DNA of 64,000 bases, from contig RFZJ01000009.1 in the NCBI GenBank assembly GCA_009920765.1, positions 1-64,000 on the forward strand. The letters are read 5' to 3'. Shown here piece after piece: positions 45,828-55,268 of this stretch; the first letter of the stretch is position 1, and every line of letters starts with the position of its first letter. The stretch comes from Planctomycetota bacterium. Lineage in GTDB: Bacteria; Planctomycetota; Planctomycetia; Gemmatales; Gemmataceae. Made by a program: the position numbers and the translations under genes. Under the pieces are notes generated by a model. It searched no databases. It had not been told where the DNA came from and saw only the letters and a program-made list of their open reading frames with translations.

Positions 45828-46925
45828 ATGCAAATTCAAGAAATCAAATTCAGTCTTCTTTCTATTCCAACCAACCCACCAAGGTCTTCCACTTCCGAAA
45901 TCGCCTCAGGGAGAAGTGATAAAATCACCACCCTTGTTGTGCAGATAAAGACAAAATCCGGCATCGTGGGTATTGGCTTTGCTTATTCGCTGCAAGGCGG
46001 GGGCAAGGCAATGCTTGCGCTGGGGCAGGAAGATTTGGCACCGATCTTAATCAATGAAAACGCTTTAGATAACGAAAAATTGGCAGCCAAGGTTTACTGG
46101 CGCACACAAACAATCGGCAGAACCGGATTGGTTCAGCAAGTTTATTCCGCAATCGATATAGCCCTTTGGGATATCAAAGGCAAGGCTGCCAATCTGCCTT
46201 TGCATAAATTACTGGGCGGATTTAGGGAATCCATCTCTGCTTATATCTCTCACACGGGATGGCTCTGGATGAGCGTCGGACAAATAATCGACCTCTCAAA
46301 ACCATTTTTAGATCAAGGGGTCATGGGGCTTAAAGTGAAGGTTGGCGCCAACCCTCAAAGCGATATCGAACGCATTGGGAATCTGCGCGAAGCAATGGGG
46401 GAAGAAATTTGGATGGCCGTTGATGCCAACGAACGCTACGACACCGGCACGGCTCTTGCCATGGGGAATTTTTTTCAAGATGAAATTGGAGTAGGTTGGT
46501 TTGAAGAACCTATTATTTGCGAAAATATCAAGGGCCATGCTCATCTTTCAAACAAGTTGGACATCCCGATTGCCGCTGGCGAAATGCTTTTTTCCAAAGA
46601 AGAGTTTCACAACTATGTTGAAAAAAGTGCTCTCGACATTGCCCAGCCCGATATCACCCGTTTGGGGGGAATCACCAACACTTTAAAACTTATTCATTAC
46701 TGCGAAAGCCAGAATATACCCGTAAGCCCTCATTTATTGCCCGAATTGGCAGTTCATCTTGGGTGCGGCCTGGCTCAGGTAACCTCGGTAGAATACATGC
46801 CTTGGTTTGAGCCTCTCTTTAATGAATACCCAAAATTTAAAGCAGGCAAACTTGTACCCCCAGACGGCCCAGGTATAGGCCTTAGCCTTTCCGAAAAAGC
46901 CCTACAAGAATTCTCCGCAAGCTAA
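45828..46925 (+). CDS. Mandelate racemase/muconate-lactonizing enzyme family protein
   Basis: 365 residues of the enolase superfamily. GLKVKVG gives the KxK pair (K169, K171). The metal ligands are D199 (VDAN), E226 or E227 (FEEP) and E252 (AGEM). The D275/H302 pair (QPDITR and SPHLLPE) forms the general base of the mandelate racemase subgroup. Having the His in place of the DxD motif argues against a dipeptide epimerase. It probably acts on a sugar acid or another 2-hydroxy acid. It follows the permeases by six bases and is likely in the same transcript. Confidence 0.9.
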   Translation: MQIQEIKFSLLSIPTNPPRSSTSEIASGRSDKITTLVVQIKTKSGIVGIGFAYSLQGGGKAMLALGQEDLAPILINENALDNEKLAAKVYWRTQTIGRTGLVQQVYSAIDIALWDIKGKAANLPLHKLLGGFRESISAYISHTGWLWMSVGQIIDLSKPFLDQGVMGLKVKVGANPQSDIERIGNLREAMGEEIWMAVDANERYDTGTALAMGNFFQDEIGVGWFEEPIICENIKGHAHLSNKLDIPIAAGEMLFSKEEFHNYVEKSALDIAQPDITRLGGITNTLKLIHYCESQNIPVSPHLLPELAVHLGCGLAQVTSVEYMPWFEPLFNEYPKFKAGKLVPPDGPGIGLSLSEKALQEFSAS

Positions 46926-47038
46926 CCACGCTTCCCAGCTTTACAACACACCCGAAATCCATCTTGCATCATTTAATATTTGATGTAATGACCTCCATTT
47001 GATTCTTGATTGAGTTAAGGGTTTCATGGAGCAACAAA

Positions 47039-47416
47039 TTGGCAGATTCTCAAACAACGATCCTAGATTTAAGAAAAAAAATGGCTGACTTTGTGACAGC
47101 AAGGGACTGGGAACAATTTCACGATCCTAAAAATCTTGCGATGGCCCTATGCGCAGAATCTGCAGAATTACTTGAACATTTCCTTTGGATCTCTCCTGAA
47201 AATTCAAAGCTTGCTGTCTTGGATCCAAGTAAACGCAGAGAAGTCGCTGAAGAAATCGCAGATGTCACATGCCTGATCATGGCATTATGCAACTGCATGA
47301 ATCTTGATCTTTCTGATTCTATAAATGCCAAAATGCTGAAAAACGAACTTAAATATCCTGCAGACAAGTGTCGCGGATCCTACAGGGCACCAGGGGCCAA
47401 ACATTCTCATGAATAA
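47039..47416 (+). CDS. MazG-like nucleotide pyrophosphohydrolase
   Basis: About 125 residues. The magnesium-binding pattern is present: AESAELLEHFLW (ExxE) and EVAEEIADVTCLI (ExxD). DWEQFHDPKNLAMAL before it is the RS21-C6/dCTP pyrophosphatase (DCTPP1-like) type. It would clean non-canonical or excess dNTPs by cutting off pyrophosphate. I prefer TTG 47039, which follows GGAGC at seven bases, over TTG 47006. Its last eight bases overlap the next gene. Confidence 0.85.
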   Translation: MADSQTTILDLRKKMADFVTARDWEQFHDPKNLAMALCAESAELLEHFLWISPENSKLAVLDPSKRREVAEEIADVTCLIMALCNCMNLDLSDSINAKMLKNELKYPADKCRGSYRAPGAKHSHE

Positions 47417-48905
47417 TTCCATGTCAAACAAAAACTGCTTTGCCTTCATATTGATCTTTGCTGGAGCATACTTTTCCCTTGCTCAGGTTCCGGGCACCCT
47501 GCCCATCGACTCAGACAAAGAAACCCCCACCTTAAAATCAGATGAAGGGAGCCAAGTTTCAGTTATCACCCGCTTTGTTGATAACCCTGAAATCGGGAAA
47601 CCTTGCACCATGGAAATCACCTTGAAAAACCTTGGCACCCTGCCTCTTGAAGAACTCATTCTGAGTCAGGAATGGAAAACCAAACCTGAAATTTTAGAGG
47701 TGAGCCCTAAACCTTTAATCCAAGAAAACAAATGGACATGGGAAATACCAGAGCTACAACCTGGAACGGGCAAAATTTTTCAATTCAAAATTCTTGCTAT
47801 CGAAAAAGATAATTTGAACTTTAAACCAGCGGTTGCTTACAAAGTTGCAACCTTAAAGAAAAACACCGAGAAGAAAGATGGCCTACTGGTACAGGTTCAA
47901 GGCCCTCAGTGGGTGAGACGCGGCCAAAGGGCTGTTTTTGAAATTGTGGTTGCCAACTTGGGCTTAATTCCTGCAGAAAATGTAACCATCCGTGACAAAC
48001 TCCCACAGGGACTAAGACACCCAGAAGGCGAACTCATCGAAGCAACTCTTGGAGATATCCCTGCTGGACAAACCAAATCCATTCGCCTTGAAACTCTAGC
48101 CGTGGAAAATGGTAAATTCTCCCAGAACATTCAAGTTGCATCAAACAATGGTGAAAAAAAGCTTTATCAATCAGACATCTCCGTCAGTGATGGGCAGATT
48201 AATCTTCAATGGAAAAAGTCATGGGAAGATACAGCTAAAGGCGAACTCGAGATGATTCTCGAAGCTAAAATCGATTCAATAAAAACCGGAAATATCCAAT
48301 TAGCGGTACAAACTTTAATTCCTGAAGGATTGGAAATTATTGGCAGCAACCCCCAGGCGAGATATGAATCAACTTCATCTGCAAACAAATTACTTGTTTG
48401 GAACAGCCCGCAAATCACGGGCGGGAAATGGTCTGCCAAACTTCGCTTAAAAGCTGCAAAACCAGGAGATTGGCAATTAAATGCAAAGGCTTCCATGGAA
48501 AATAGCGCTGATACATCTTCGATGTTTTTAGTACGAATCGAGGGAACTTCCGAGATACAAGGTGGATTCGCACCCAACACCATAAAAACTAACTTGGGAA
48601 GTGAAAATGAAATCAGGTTCGTATTAAAAAACAATGGCTCCATCGATTTAAAAAACAACAGTGTTCGGTTTCTTTTCCCAGACGGCATAGTTCCTTTGGC
48701 TTGGAACGGTCCAACCATTGCTGGGCTGGATGGGCAGAATTTAAATTTTGACGATCTTCCTGTTTTAGCAAGCCGGGCAGATAAGATTTATTCAGTAAAT
48801 TTGAAGGGCCTTAGCCCGGGCGAATTCCGCGTGGTCGTTGAATACGGGGTAGGAAATATCAAAAGAAGCACTGCATGCTCAATTCTAATCGCCCCCCTAC
48901 CTTAA
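47409..48905 (+). CDS. Secreted DUF11/CARDB-like beta-sandwich repeat protein
   Basis: 498 residues. A signal peptide (residues 5-25, ending SLAQ) is followed by about four Ig-like beta-sandwich repeats. The second is a clear DUF11 domain, with VRRGQRAVFEIVVANLG, then VTIRDKLPQGLRHP. Other repeats are more diverged. There is no membrane anchor or sorting signal at the C-terminus. Such proteins are often cell-surface or secreted structural proteins in planctomycetes. It overlaps the MazG-like gene by eight bases, which implies coupling but no obvious shared function. Confidence 0.83.
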   Translation: MNNSMSNKNCFAFILIFAGAYFSLAQVPGTLPIDSDKETPTLKSDEGSQVSVITRFVDNPEIGKPCTMEITLKNLGTLPLEELILSQEWKTKPEILEVSPKPLIQENKWTWEIPELQPGTGKIFQFKILAIEKDNLNFKPAVAYKVATLKKNTEKKDGLLVQVQGPQWVRRGQRAVFEIVVANLGLIPAENVTIRDKLPQGLRHPEGELIEATLGDIPAGQTKSIRLETLAVENGKFSQNIQVASNNGEKKLYQSDISVSDGQINLQWKKSWEDTAKGELEMILEAKIDSIKTGNIQLAVQTLIPEGLEIIGSNPQARYESTSSANKLLVWNSPQITGGKWSAKLRLKAAKPGDWQLNAKASMENSADTSSMFLVRIEGTSEIQGGFAPNTIKTNLGSENEIRFVLKNNGSIDLKNNSVRFLFPDGIVPLAWNGPTIAGLDGQNLNFDDLPVLASRADKIYSVNLKGLSPGEFRVVVEYGVGNIKRSTACSILIAPLP

Positions 48906-49353
48906 CCAGCCTTTTCATACTAACAAAATTAGTTGTCGCTTTGTGAATATTTGGTTGATCATCAATTATGTGTGTTGTATCTTAGTCACTTCAACCCAAG
49001 GTGAGATTTCATCTTGGATCGCCAAGGAAGCGCAGATTAACGGGGAAGGGAATCCCCCCTTTTATCATCCTTTTCTTACTTCTCAAATTACAGAATATTT
49101 TTTGTTAAACAGCAAAAAGCTTGCTGATTTTCACGCTTGAAAATTCCGATTTTATATATGTGGGTTCCATGAACCTTGGTCTTGTAAATTGTCTCGACCG
49201 TTGCTAAATTCCGCCCGCTTAACTGATCGAAAGAAATCTTTTCTTCTTTCATTTATTGCTGAGGCCTTTAGTCGAATAGGTCGGCAAAGGAACATGGCAA
49301 ATTTACATGTCGGAACCATGTAATTCCATGCTAACGGATAAGAGGAGTATTTA
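48906..49353. other. Gene-free stretch of 448 bp
   Basis: No convincing gene is present. A 65-codon frame from GTG 48943 has no ribosome-binding site. The region 49130-49350 has mixed composition without a tRNA-like cloverleaf or a strong T-tailed hairpin. AGAGGAG at the right end serves rimI. A leader or small RNA cannot be excluded. Confidence 0.4.
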
Positions 49354-49890
49354 ATGAGCGGTAATAAGACAGATAAAGAACAAATTAAAGTACACATTCG
49401 CTGGATGATCAGGCGCGACATGCAGGAAGTATTACAAGCGGAACAACAATGCTTTGCACAATCATGGACTGAAGAAGATTTTCTACGATGCCTAAGGCAA
49501 CGCAATTGCATCGGGATGGTTGCAGAAGCTGGTGACAAAGTTGTAGGTTTCATGATTTATGAACTCCACAAAAACAAACTTCACATTTTAAATTTTGCTG
49601 TTCATCCTGATTACCAACGGTCGGGGGTAGGATTGCAAATGGCAGTCAAGCTTATCGGAAAGCTATCAAGCCACCGTAGAACAAGAATCACCTTGGAAGT
49701 CAGGGAAACTAATCTTTCAGGTCAGGTATTCTTCAGAAATCAAGGATTCAAAGCCATCAGAGTGCTGCGTTCATTTTATGATGACAGCAATGAAGATGCA
49801 TACCTGATGCAATACAAACTTCCTTCGGACACCGATGAAGATTTCGAAGAAACAATCAATCGAATTGCCCAATACGAAGAAAACGCTTAA
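49354..49890 (+). CDS. rimI: RimI-like GNAT N-acetyltransferase
   Basis: 178 residues. The GNAT acetyl-CoA loop is in FAVHPDYQRSGVGLQMAVKL. MIRRDMQEVLQAEQQCFAQSWTEEDF at the start and FFRNQGFKAIRVLRSFYDD at the end match RimI, which acetylates the N-terminus of ribosomal protein S18 or related proteins. A tail of about 25 acidic residues extends beyond the usual end. AGAGGAG precedes the start. A strong terminator follows, so it is probably a single-gene unit. Confidence 0.85.
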   Translation: MSGNKTDKEQIKVHIRWMIRRDMQEVLQAEQQCFAQSWTEEDFLRCLRQRNCIGMVAEAGDKVVGFMIYELHKNKLHILNFAVHPDYQRSGVGLQMAVKLIGKLSSHRRTRITLEVRETNLSGQVFFRNQGFKAIRVLRSFYDDSNEDAYLMQYKLPSDTDEDFEETINRIAQYEENA

Positions 49891-49911
49891 TTAAATTTGC
49901 ATAGGCCTGAC

Positions 49912-49937
49912 AAAAAACCGGGGAAACCCGGTTTTTT
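49912..49937 (+). terminator. Intrinsic terminator after rimI
   Basis: AAAAAACCGGG and CCCGGTTTTTT form a perfect 11-bp stem around a GAAA tetraloop, with the T run inside the right arm. It starts 22 bases after the rimI stop. The A run on the left makes it able to work in both directions. Confidence 0.92.
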
Positions 49938-50102
49938 GTGTTTACCCACCTTCTATTTTTATCGTTATAATCCATACAATTTAACATAAGCATATTTGCA
50001 TTTTCCCTTGTTTTAGATTGCATAGAAGCACAGCAACCTCTAGTGTGGAAGTAGATTTATAGTTTATATCGAACTTAATTTCCGGACTTAGACGGTGAAA
50101 CA

Positions 50103-50663
50103 ATGAAAATTATTTATACGATCACGATGATTACCCTCATGGGTATGTCTTTTGGTGCCAGTTTTGGAGGCATCGAAAATATCAATGATAAAAAAGCCGA
50201 ACCCCCAATCACACCCGAAAAAAAAGTTGAAGTTCCAAATTTTGATTCTATTCAAAATCAATTGAAGGAGATCCAACTATCAATTCAAGCAATAAAAAGT
50301 GCAGATCACGATTCAAAGCTTAAAAAAATTGAAGCAGAAATTAGTATTTTGAAGGATCAGGTAAGCCGAATGGAGCAAACCATCAGCAAACTTGCTGCAA
50401 CTCGTGTTGCAGCATCATTCACACCTCCAGTTTCCGCAAACGGAACCATCAAAATTGCCAACACTTCCAGTACCAACACCAGTGTGATCATCAACGGAAA
50501 AGTATACAAAATTCAAGCAAATCAAACTCTTTCCATACCAAATCAAAATATAGGCGATTTTACTTATGAAGTTTTGGCTGATGGGTTTGGAATCATACAA
50601 AAACAAACCACCAGGAGTCTTGGTGCCAGCGAAACATTTACCATAAACATTTATCCCAGATAA
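50103..50663 (+). CDS. Small secreted protein with coiled coil, unknown function
   Basis: 186 residues. The N-terminus has a signal peptide to about residue 21. A charged linker leads to a heptad-like coiled coil (about 45-100: IQNQLKEIQLSIQAIKSADH, then LKKIEAEISILKDQVSRMEQ). A Ser/Thr/Asn-rich beta domain of about 75 residues closes the protein, with VIINGKVYKIQANQTLSIP. That end resembles a small PEGA- or carboxypeptidase-regulatory-like sandwich, but I would not name it. It lies between two strong terminators and is probably transcribed alone. Confidence 0.78.
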   Translation: MKIIYTITMITLMGMSFGASFGGIENINDKKAEPPITPEKKVEVPNFDSIQNQLKEIQLSIQAIKSADHDSKLKKIEAEISILKDQVSRMEQTISKLAATRVAASFTPPVSANGTIKIANTSSTNTSVIINGKVYKIQANQTLSIPNQNIGDFTYEVLADGFGIIQKQTTRSLGASETFTINIYPR

Positions 50664-50684
50664 TTGATTTTGGTTTTACTAGGT

Positions 50685-50715
50685 AAAAGGCGACCACAAA
50701 TAGGTCGCCTTTTTT
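50685..50715 (+). terminator. Intrinsic terminator after the small secreted protein
   Basis: AAAAGGCGACC (50685-50695) pairs with GGTCGCCTTTT (50703-50713) around a seven-base loop, followed by more T residues. It sits 22 bases after the stop and 50 bases before cmk. Confidence 0.92.
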
Positions 50716-50764
50716 TATGAGATACAAATCTGTTATTATGATCGCTTAGCATGAGGACTAGATC

Positions 50765-51418
50765 ATGATAATCACCATTGATGGACCTGCAGGAGCAGGA
50801 AAAAGTACAGCAGCAAAACTACTTGCTAAAAAAATAAACTTCCAATTCTTGGACACTGGGGCGATGTATAGGGCCGTTGCGTTTGCTGCTTTAAAAACCG
50901 GCGCACCCACTTTTGATGAACCTTTTCTCCAAAAAATAATTGATGGTATTACGATCAATCTACTGGAAGGCAGGGTTCTGCTTAATGGCCAAGATGTTTC
51001 CATGCAGATTCGAGCCAAAGAAACAACTGAGATTGCAGGTGTTATAGCAACCAGCAAAGTTGTTCGTACCAAACTTGTCGAATTACAGCGAATTGCAGCT
51101 TTTGAAAAAAACATGGTTTGCGAAGGGAGGGATCAAGGTACCACTGTTTTCCCAGATGCTTTTTGCAAATTTTTCCTGACTGCCAGGCCAGAAATGAGGG
51201 CCCAACGAAGGTTCCTGGAACTTCAGGAAAAAGGGATTAACACCACACTCCAAGAAATTCTTGATGCCATCATCACGAGAGATCAACGAGATGAAAATAG
51301 GGAAATAAGCCCGTTGACACCTGCCCATGATGCCATGATTCTCGATACATCCGACATGAACATGAATAAAGTAATCGAGGTAATGCATGAGGAAATTCAA
51401 AGGCGTGGCATCAAATGA
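50765..51418 (+). CDS. cmk: Cytidylate kinase
   Basis: 217 residues. P-loop GPAGAGKST at 7-15. LDTGAMYRAVA, CEGRDQGTTVFPDA and RDQRDENREISPLTPAHDA are the CMP-kinase signature motifs. It phosphorylates CMP and dCMP. The start follows GAGGA at seven bases. It overlaps the plsC-like gene by four bases (ATGA), a common cmk-plsC neighbourhood. Confidence 0.97.
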   Translation: MIITIDGPAGAGKSTAAKLLAKKINFQFLDTGAMYRAVAFAALKTGAPTFDEPFLQKIIDGITINLLEGRVLLNGQDVSMQIRAKETTEIAGVIATSKVVRTKLVELQRIAAFEKNMVCEGRDQGTTVFPDAFCKFFLTARPEMRAQRRFLELQEKGINTTLQEILDAIITRDQRDENREISPLTPAHDAMILDTSDMNMNKVIEVMHEEIQRRGIK

Positions 51419-52110
51419 TATCAGGAAAATTTGACTCTAAATTTGCAATTGATCAATTAAATTTCATTTGGTATGGATTAAATTACAGTTTTTACAATTG
51501 TTTTTACACATTTTTATTCAGCCTTCGAAAACAAGGTTGGAGAAATGTGCCACGAAAAGGCCCGGTTCTTCTGGTTGCAAATCACCAAAGTTTTTTAGAT
51601 CCAATTGCTGTTGGGTTAACCGCTTGCAGAGAACTATCATATCTTGCACGAAAATCGCTTTTTAAAAAACCTTTTTTAGATGTTTATCTTAGATCCGTTG
51701 GCTGTTGTCCCGTTGATCTGGAAGGTGTCGCCAAGGAAGGAATCAGATCCACCTTGGAACTTTTAAGCAATGGGCGGGCAGTGCTTGTGTTTCCTGAGGG
51801 CACAAGATCCCAAGATGGACTTATGCAAGACTTAAAACCAGGCATTCAGCTACTCATTCGAAAATCCAATGCAACAGTAGTTCCTGTCGGAATTGCAGGA
51901 GCTCATGAAGCTTTATCACGTGACAAAATCCTGCCCACCCTTTGCCCCATTTTCATGGATGGAGCCCTTGGATCTATAGGTGTTTCAATAGGCTCCCCAA
52001 TCGAGGGAAAACTGCTTAACGAACTTCCCAGAGAAGATTCATTAAAGCTTTTAAAAGATGCAATCAACAATGAAATCATTTACGCCGATCAAATTCGAAG
52101 AAAAAAGTAA
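51415..52110 (+). CDS. plsC: 1-acylglycerol-3-phosphate O-acyltransferase (PlsC family)
   Basis: 231 residues. The catalytic NHQSFLD (H57 and D62) and the phosphate-binding FPEGTR at 126-131 are intact, spaced as in the LPLAT family. An N-terminal hydrophobic patch suggests peripheral or single-pass membrane attachment. It would acylate lysophosphatidate in phospholipid synthesis. It overlaps cmk by ATGA and converges with the DUF4129 gene. Confidence 0.93.
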   Translation: MISGKFDSKFAIDQLNFIWYGLNYSFYNCFYTFLFSLRKQGWRNVPRKGPVLLVANHQSFLDPIAVGLTACRELSYLARKSLFKKPFLDVYLRSVGCCPVDLEGVAKEGIRSTLELLSNGRAVLVFPEGTRSQDGLMQDLKPGIQLLIRKSNATVVPVGIAGAHEALSRDKILPTLCPIFMDGALGSIGVSIGSPIEGKLLNELPREDSLKLLKDAINNEIIYADQIRRKK

Positions 52111-52118
52111 TTCGTAAA

Positions 52119-53927
52119 TCAATCTTCAGTGGCAGCGCTTGTGGTGGTGGTTTCGCCACACATTTGGCTCCAAAGTTTTTGAGTAACCACAACCCCTTTG
52201 GGATTATTATTATTTGAATATTGAGCACTTAACAAAACTTGCTTAAAAGCAAAATAAGCTGGCTCAATACGGGGTAATTCATTTGAAATAATATCTTCCA
52301 ACTCAGATGGGGTGCAACCTTTGGGGATTAGAATATTTTGCGACTTGCACCATGACAATAGAGCTTTCCAAGTATACCCGGTCAATTCTCGAAGGCTGGA
52401 TTTTTGCCAATCTTTGCGATCAAATGGGTTATCAAAACAATTGAAAGGCAATGTTTCATCAACATTAGATGTGTCTGCAATATCTTCTTGTTTTTTCTTT
52501 TTTATCGAACGATCAAGCAAGTCAAAAAGATTACGAAACCAATCTAAAAGGTCATCAGCCCAACCAAAACTGAAACTCAACTTGTAAACAACAACATAAA
52601 GAACGAACAAAAAAGTCCCAACTGCAAAAATAACTTTAAGAATAACTTCAACTGCGGCCATCATTTTATCAAGGCCAGGAACATTAAAAGAAGGGGTTGG
52701 CGATGAATGGATTTCTTGATTCGGATTATAATCCGATCTCTGATTACCATCATTTTGTCGAGTATCACTTTCACTCTCATTATTTCGATCTTGATTCGAT
52801 TTCTGAAACCCTTCCTTGAAAGAACCTTTTTCACCAAAATCGCTTCCATCTTTTCCAGCCTTCTTTGATGCGCCATTGCTTTCTTTATCTTTAGCAAATT
52901 TGCCCGCTTTTTGATTTTCATCCTTGGTAAAATTTTTATCACCCCCTTTATCTACTTGATTCCCTTCACCCCGTCTGGTTTTCTCAGATGATTTCGCAAA
53001 GTTACCGCCATCATTAGTCTGTTCCTTGGAAAAAACCAATGCAATAGGATCTAAAAATCCCTCTGGTCGGGGCATTAAGGATGCAAAAATAAAAGATGAT
53101 AACAACAAAAATAAACCCGAGAACAACCAAAAAACTGCAGTAAATAAAGGCATGGTTAGATTACGCCGTCGCAAATCGGCCCTGATGGTAAGAAAAGAAG
53201 TGGTCAACAATAAAGCTATGCAACTTGAGAGATAAATGCAAAGGCAGATCAAAAAGTATTTTCCAAGATTTGGATCGGAGCTGTTTTTAGTTGATCCACC
53301 CAATCCGAAAATAGGAATCGACCCAAACAAAAAATAAAGCACCCAGACACCCCGGCCTTTACCGCCTTTGACTTTCTTAGGTTTTTTTTTGCGCAATTCC
53401 GCAAGAACTTCCTCTGCTTCATAATTAAATTCGGTGCTTTCCTCTCTCGTATCACCCCAAGATTCTGAAACCTTTTTATTGCCAGGGTTCAACTCTTTCT
53501 TTAAGCCTACCGAAGCAAGCAATCCGTCTTCATCCTCTTCTCGTTCCCCAAGATCAGTTACATCCCAGGTAATCTTATAGGTAAACCACCCAATAAAAAT
53601 CATAAGAACCGTAGCGAACCCTAGGATTTCCCCACCCATAAAGGCAAAAGGAACCCAAATTAGCATTCCCAGTACAAATGAATAACGGCCCACAACACGT
53701 TTTAAATCATCAATAAGAAACATGCGGCTTACAAGAACAGTTCCAAACACCTCCCAAAATATAAGCCAATGGACTGAAGTCAATTTTGATGAAAGATAAA
53801 AACGGGCTAATATAAAAAAAGCCAATGAAACCATCAGTATACAAATCAAAGCCAAGCCAACCGTAGCAAACAAACGATCAAGCACTTCTGGTTTATCGCG
53901 ATAAGCATATGCCTTTTTCTCTGCCAT
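52119..53927 (-). CDS. DUF4129-type membrane protein of a MoxR module
   Basis: 602 residues. Four hydrophobic segments occupy the first 120 residues. More follow after a charged part, around VLYFLFGSIPIFGLG and CLCIYLSSCIALLLT. Residues about 310-410 are low-complexity (Lys, Asp, Asn, Gly, Ser), probably a disordered loop. One further membrane segment (VILKVIFAVGTFLFVLYVVVY) precedes a C-terminal cytosolic part with the DUF4129-like ELTGYTWKALLSWCKSQ pattern. It is the third gene after MoxR and DUF58, nine bp from the latter. The usual transglutaminase partner is absent here. Confidence 0.8.
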   Translation of the reverse strand: MAEKKAYAYRDKPEVLDRLFATVGLALICILMVSLAFFILARFYLSSKLTSVHWLIFWEVFGTVLVSRMFLIDDLKRVVGRYSFVLGMLIWVPFAFMGGEILGFATVLMIFIGWFTYKITWDVTDLGEREEDEDGLLASVGLKKELNPGNKKVSESWGDTREESTEFNYEAEEVLAELRKKKPKKVKGGKGRGVWVLYFLFGSIPIFGLGGSTKNSSDPNLGKYFLICLCIYLSSCIALLLTTSFLTIRADLRRRNLTMPLFTAVFWLFSGLFLLLSSFIFASLMPRPEGFLDPIALVFSKEQTNDGGNFAKSSEKTRRGEGNQVDKGGDKNFTKDENQKAGKFAKDKESNGASKKAGKDGSDFGEKGSFKEGFQKSNQDRNNESESDTRQNDGNQRSDYNPNQEIHSSPTPSFNVPGLDKMMAAVEVILKVIFAVGTFLFVLYVVVYKLSFSFGWADDLLDWFRNLFDLLDRSIKKKKQEDIADTSNVDETLPFNCFDNPFDRKDWQKSSLRELTGYTWKALLSWCKSQNILIPKGCTPSELEDIISNELPRIEPAYFAFKQVLLSAQYSNNNNPKGVVVTQKLWSQMCGETTTTSAATED

Positions 53928-53936
53928 GCGCGTTTC

Positions 53937-55268
53937 CTAGAGAAGGCTTAAGGGAGAGGTTCTATCAATCTGGGATCTACAAAGCTGTGGAAGAGACTCT
54001 TGATCAATAGCGTGGCGGATTTCGCGGACACCGTTAGCTATCAATTTTTTAAAAGCCCTGTTCAAAGCTTCGTCATCAAATTGGATCAAAACTACGGAAA
54101 CTGAAAACCCTTGCTGCTTTAAATTTCCGAGCATCATAGCAGTTTCTTCGGTAACACCTGATAGAACCGCTACCAGAGTGAGGTCTCTGGGCAAATGAAT
54201 TGAAACTTCCCTGATCATTTCAGAAAATTTCAACGAGTCTGATTTAAGCGCCCTGCCCATCATTTCCCTTAACATTTGCAAGTGCTCGACGCCTCTTCGT
54301 GAAGGCAAAAACATCGGTTGCAAATGGTTCGGCCTGCTGCTATCTAGCATAAAAGTTCGAACTTCTGCCCGAGTATCCACTTCAGGTTCATTTTCATTTT
54401 CCTGAACATTAAACGCCGCATCAGTGGCGTTTGTCCCAATTCCAAATGGTTGATTCAACAAACACACCGCATGAGCAAGCGAAACAGAAGCATCAATGGC
54501 AAGTTCCGAACGAAAAGGTTCTCCGCGAGGTGGGAAAATAGATTCATGAAAATCCAACAAGATCATCGCACCAGCGAGGCAAGTTGGTTCAAAAATTTTA
54601 CATTGAAAAAAACCAGTTCTTGCACTAGCTTTCCAATGAATGCGAGACATGGGGTCGCCCGGTTCATAATCACGAACGCCTGCTATCCGGGTAGGGTCTT
54701 CGAATATTTTCATAACCATTTGAATTTCACCGATCGGCCTGCGTGAAGTTAAATCATAACCAAGCAAATGCGTTATCTTGGGGAGCACAAGCAAATAAAA
54801 AGGCTGACATCCAATCCTATATCTTCGCATGAAGCCGAATGGGTCTCCAGTTTCAGCAAATACTGGCCCAATCTGAAAAAAGCCCCGATGCATGCATTCC
54901 AGCGAATACGTTAATTCTTCTGTTTGCATCGAAAACATCGACAACACCTTGAGCCTTTTCCCTTTCAACTTTAAAAATGGATGGCGCGGATTAACGGCAT
55001 CCTCAGGCAACAAATCTTCTAAAATCACCCAGGGAATGGGGATCAAACCGACATAGCGAACCAAAATTTTTACCCGTATCTTGTCTCCAACCTCTGCAAG
55101 GGTACACCTCATTTTTCTTTCAATTCTTAACCCACTCGCCCAATGCCATGCCAGCAATCGACTACTTATCAATATCAATGACATTAGGTACGCAGAGAAT
55201 GCAAGGAGTCCTGACCCCAAAACCTGGGAAGAAAAACCGATCAGCATTATTCCAAGTAGCCAATACAT
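53937..55268 (-). CDS. DUF58 membrane protein
   Basis: 443 residues. Two N-terminal membrane segments are followed by a beta-rich domain and the DUF58 core YEPGDPMSRIHWKASARTG. The next strand reads ILLDFHES, so the DxSxS metal motif seen in the other DUF58 protein (3283-4227) is not conserved. The ATG overlaps the MoxR stop (TAATG), indicating translational coupling. Confidence 0.9.
   Translation of the reverse strand: MYWLLGIMLIGFSSQVLGSGLLAFSAYLMSLILISSRLLAWHWASGLRIERKMRCTLAEVGDKIRVKILVRYVGLIPIPWVILEDLLPEDAVNPRHPFLKLKGKRLKVLSMFSMQTEELTYSLECMHRGFFQIGPVFAETGDPFGFMRRYRIGCQPFYLLVLPKITHLLGYDLTSRRPIGEIQMVMKIFEDPTRIAGVRDYEPGDPMSRIHWKASARTGFFQCKIFEPTCLAGAMILLDFHESIFPPRGEPFRSELAIDASVSLAHAVCLLNQPFGIGTNATDAAFNVQENENEPEVDTRAEVRTFMLDSSRPNHLQPMFLPSRRGVEHLQMLREMMGRALKSDSLKFSEMIREVSIHLPRDLTLVAVLSGVTEETAMMLGNLKQQGFSVSVVLIQFDDEALNRAFKKLIANGVREIRHAIDQESLPQLCRSQIDRTSPLSLL

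Noticed and set aside
48943..49140. 65-codon plus-strand frame in the large gap
   Set aside because: GTG start without a ribosome-binding site, and no recognisable protein pattern.
49152..49553. 133-codon minus-strand frame
   Set aside because: Half of it is antisense to rimI and it has Cys/Arg-rich shadow composition.
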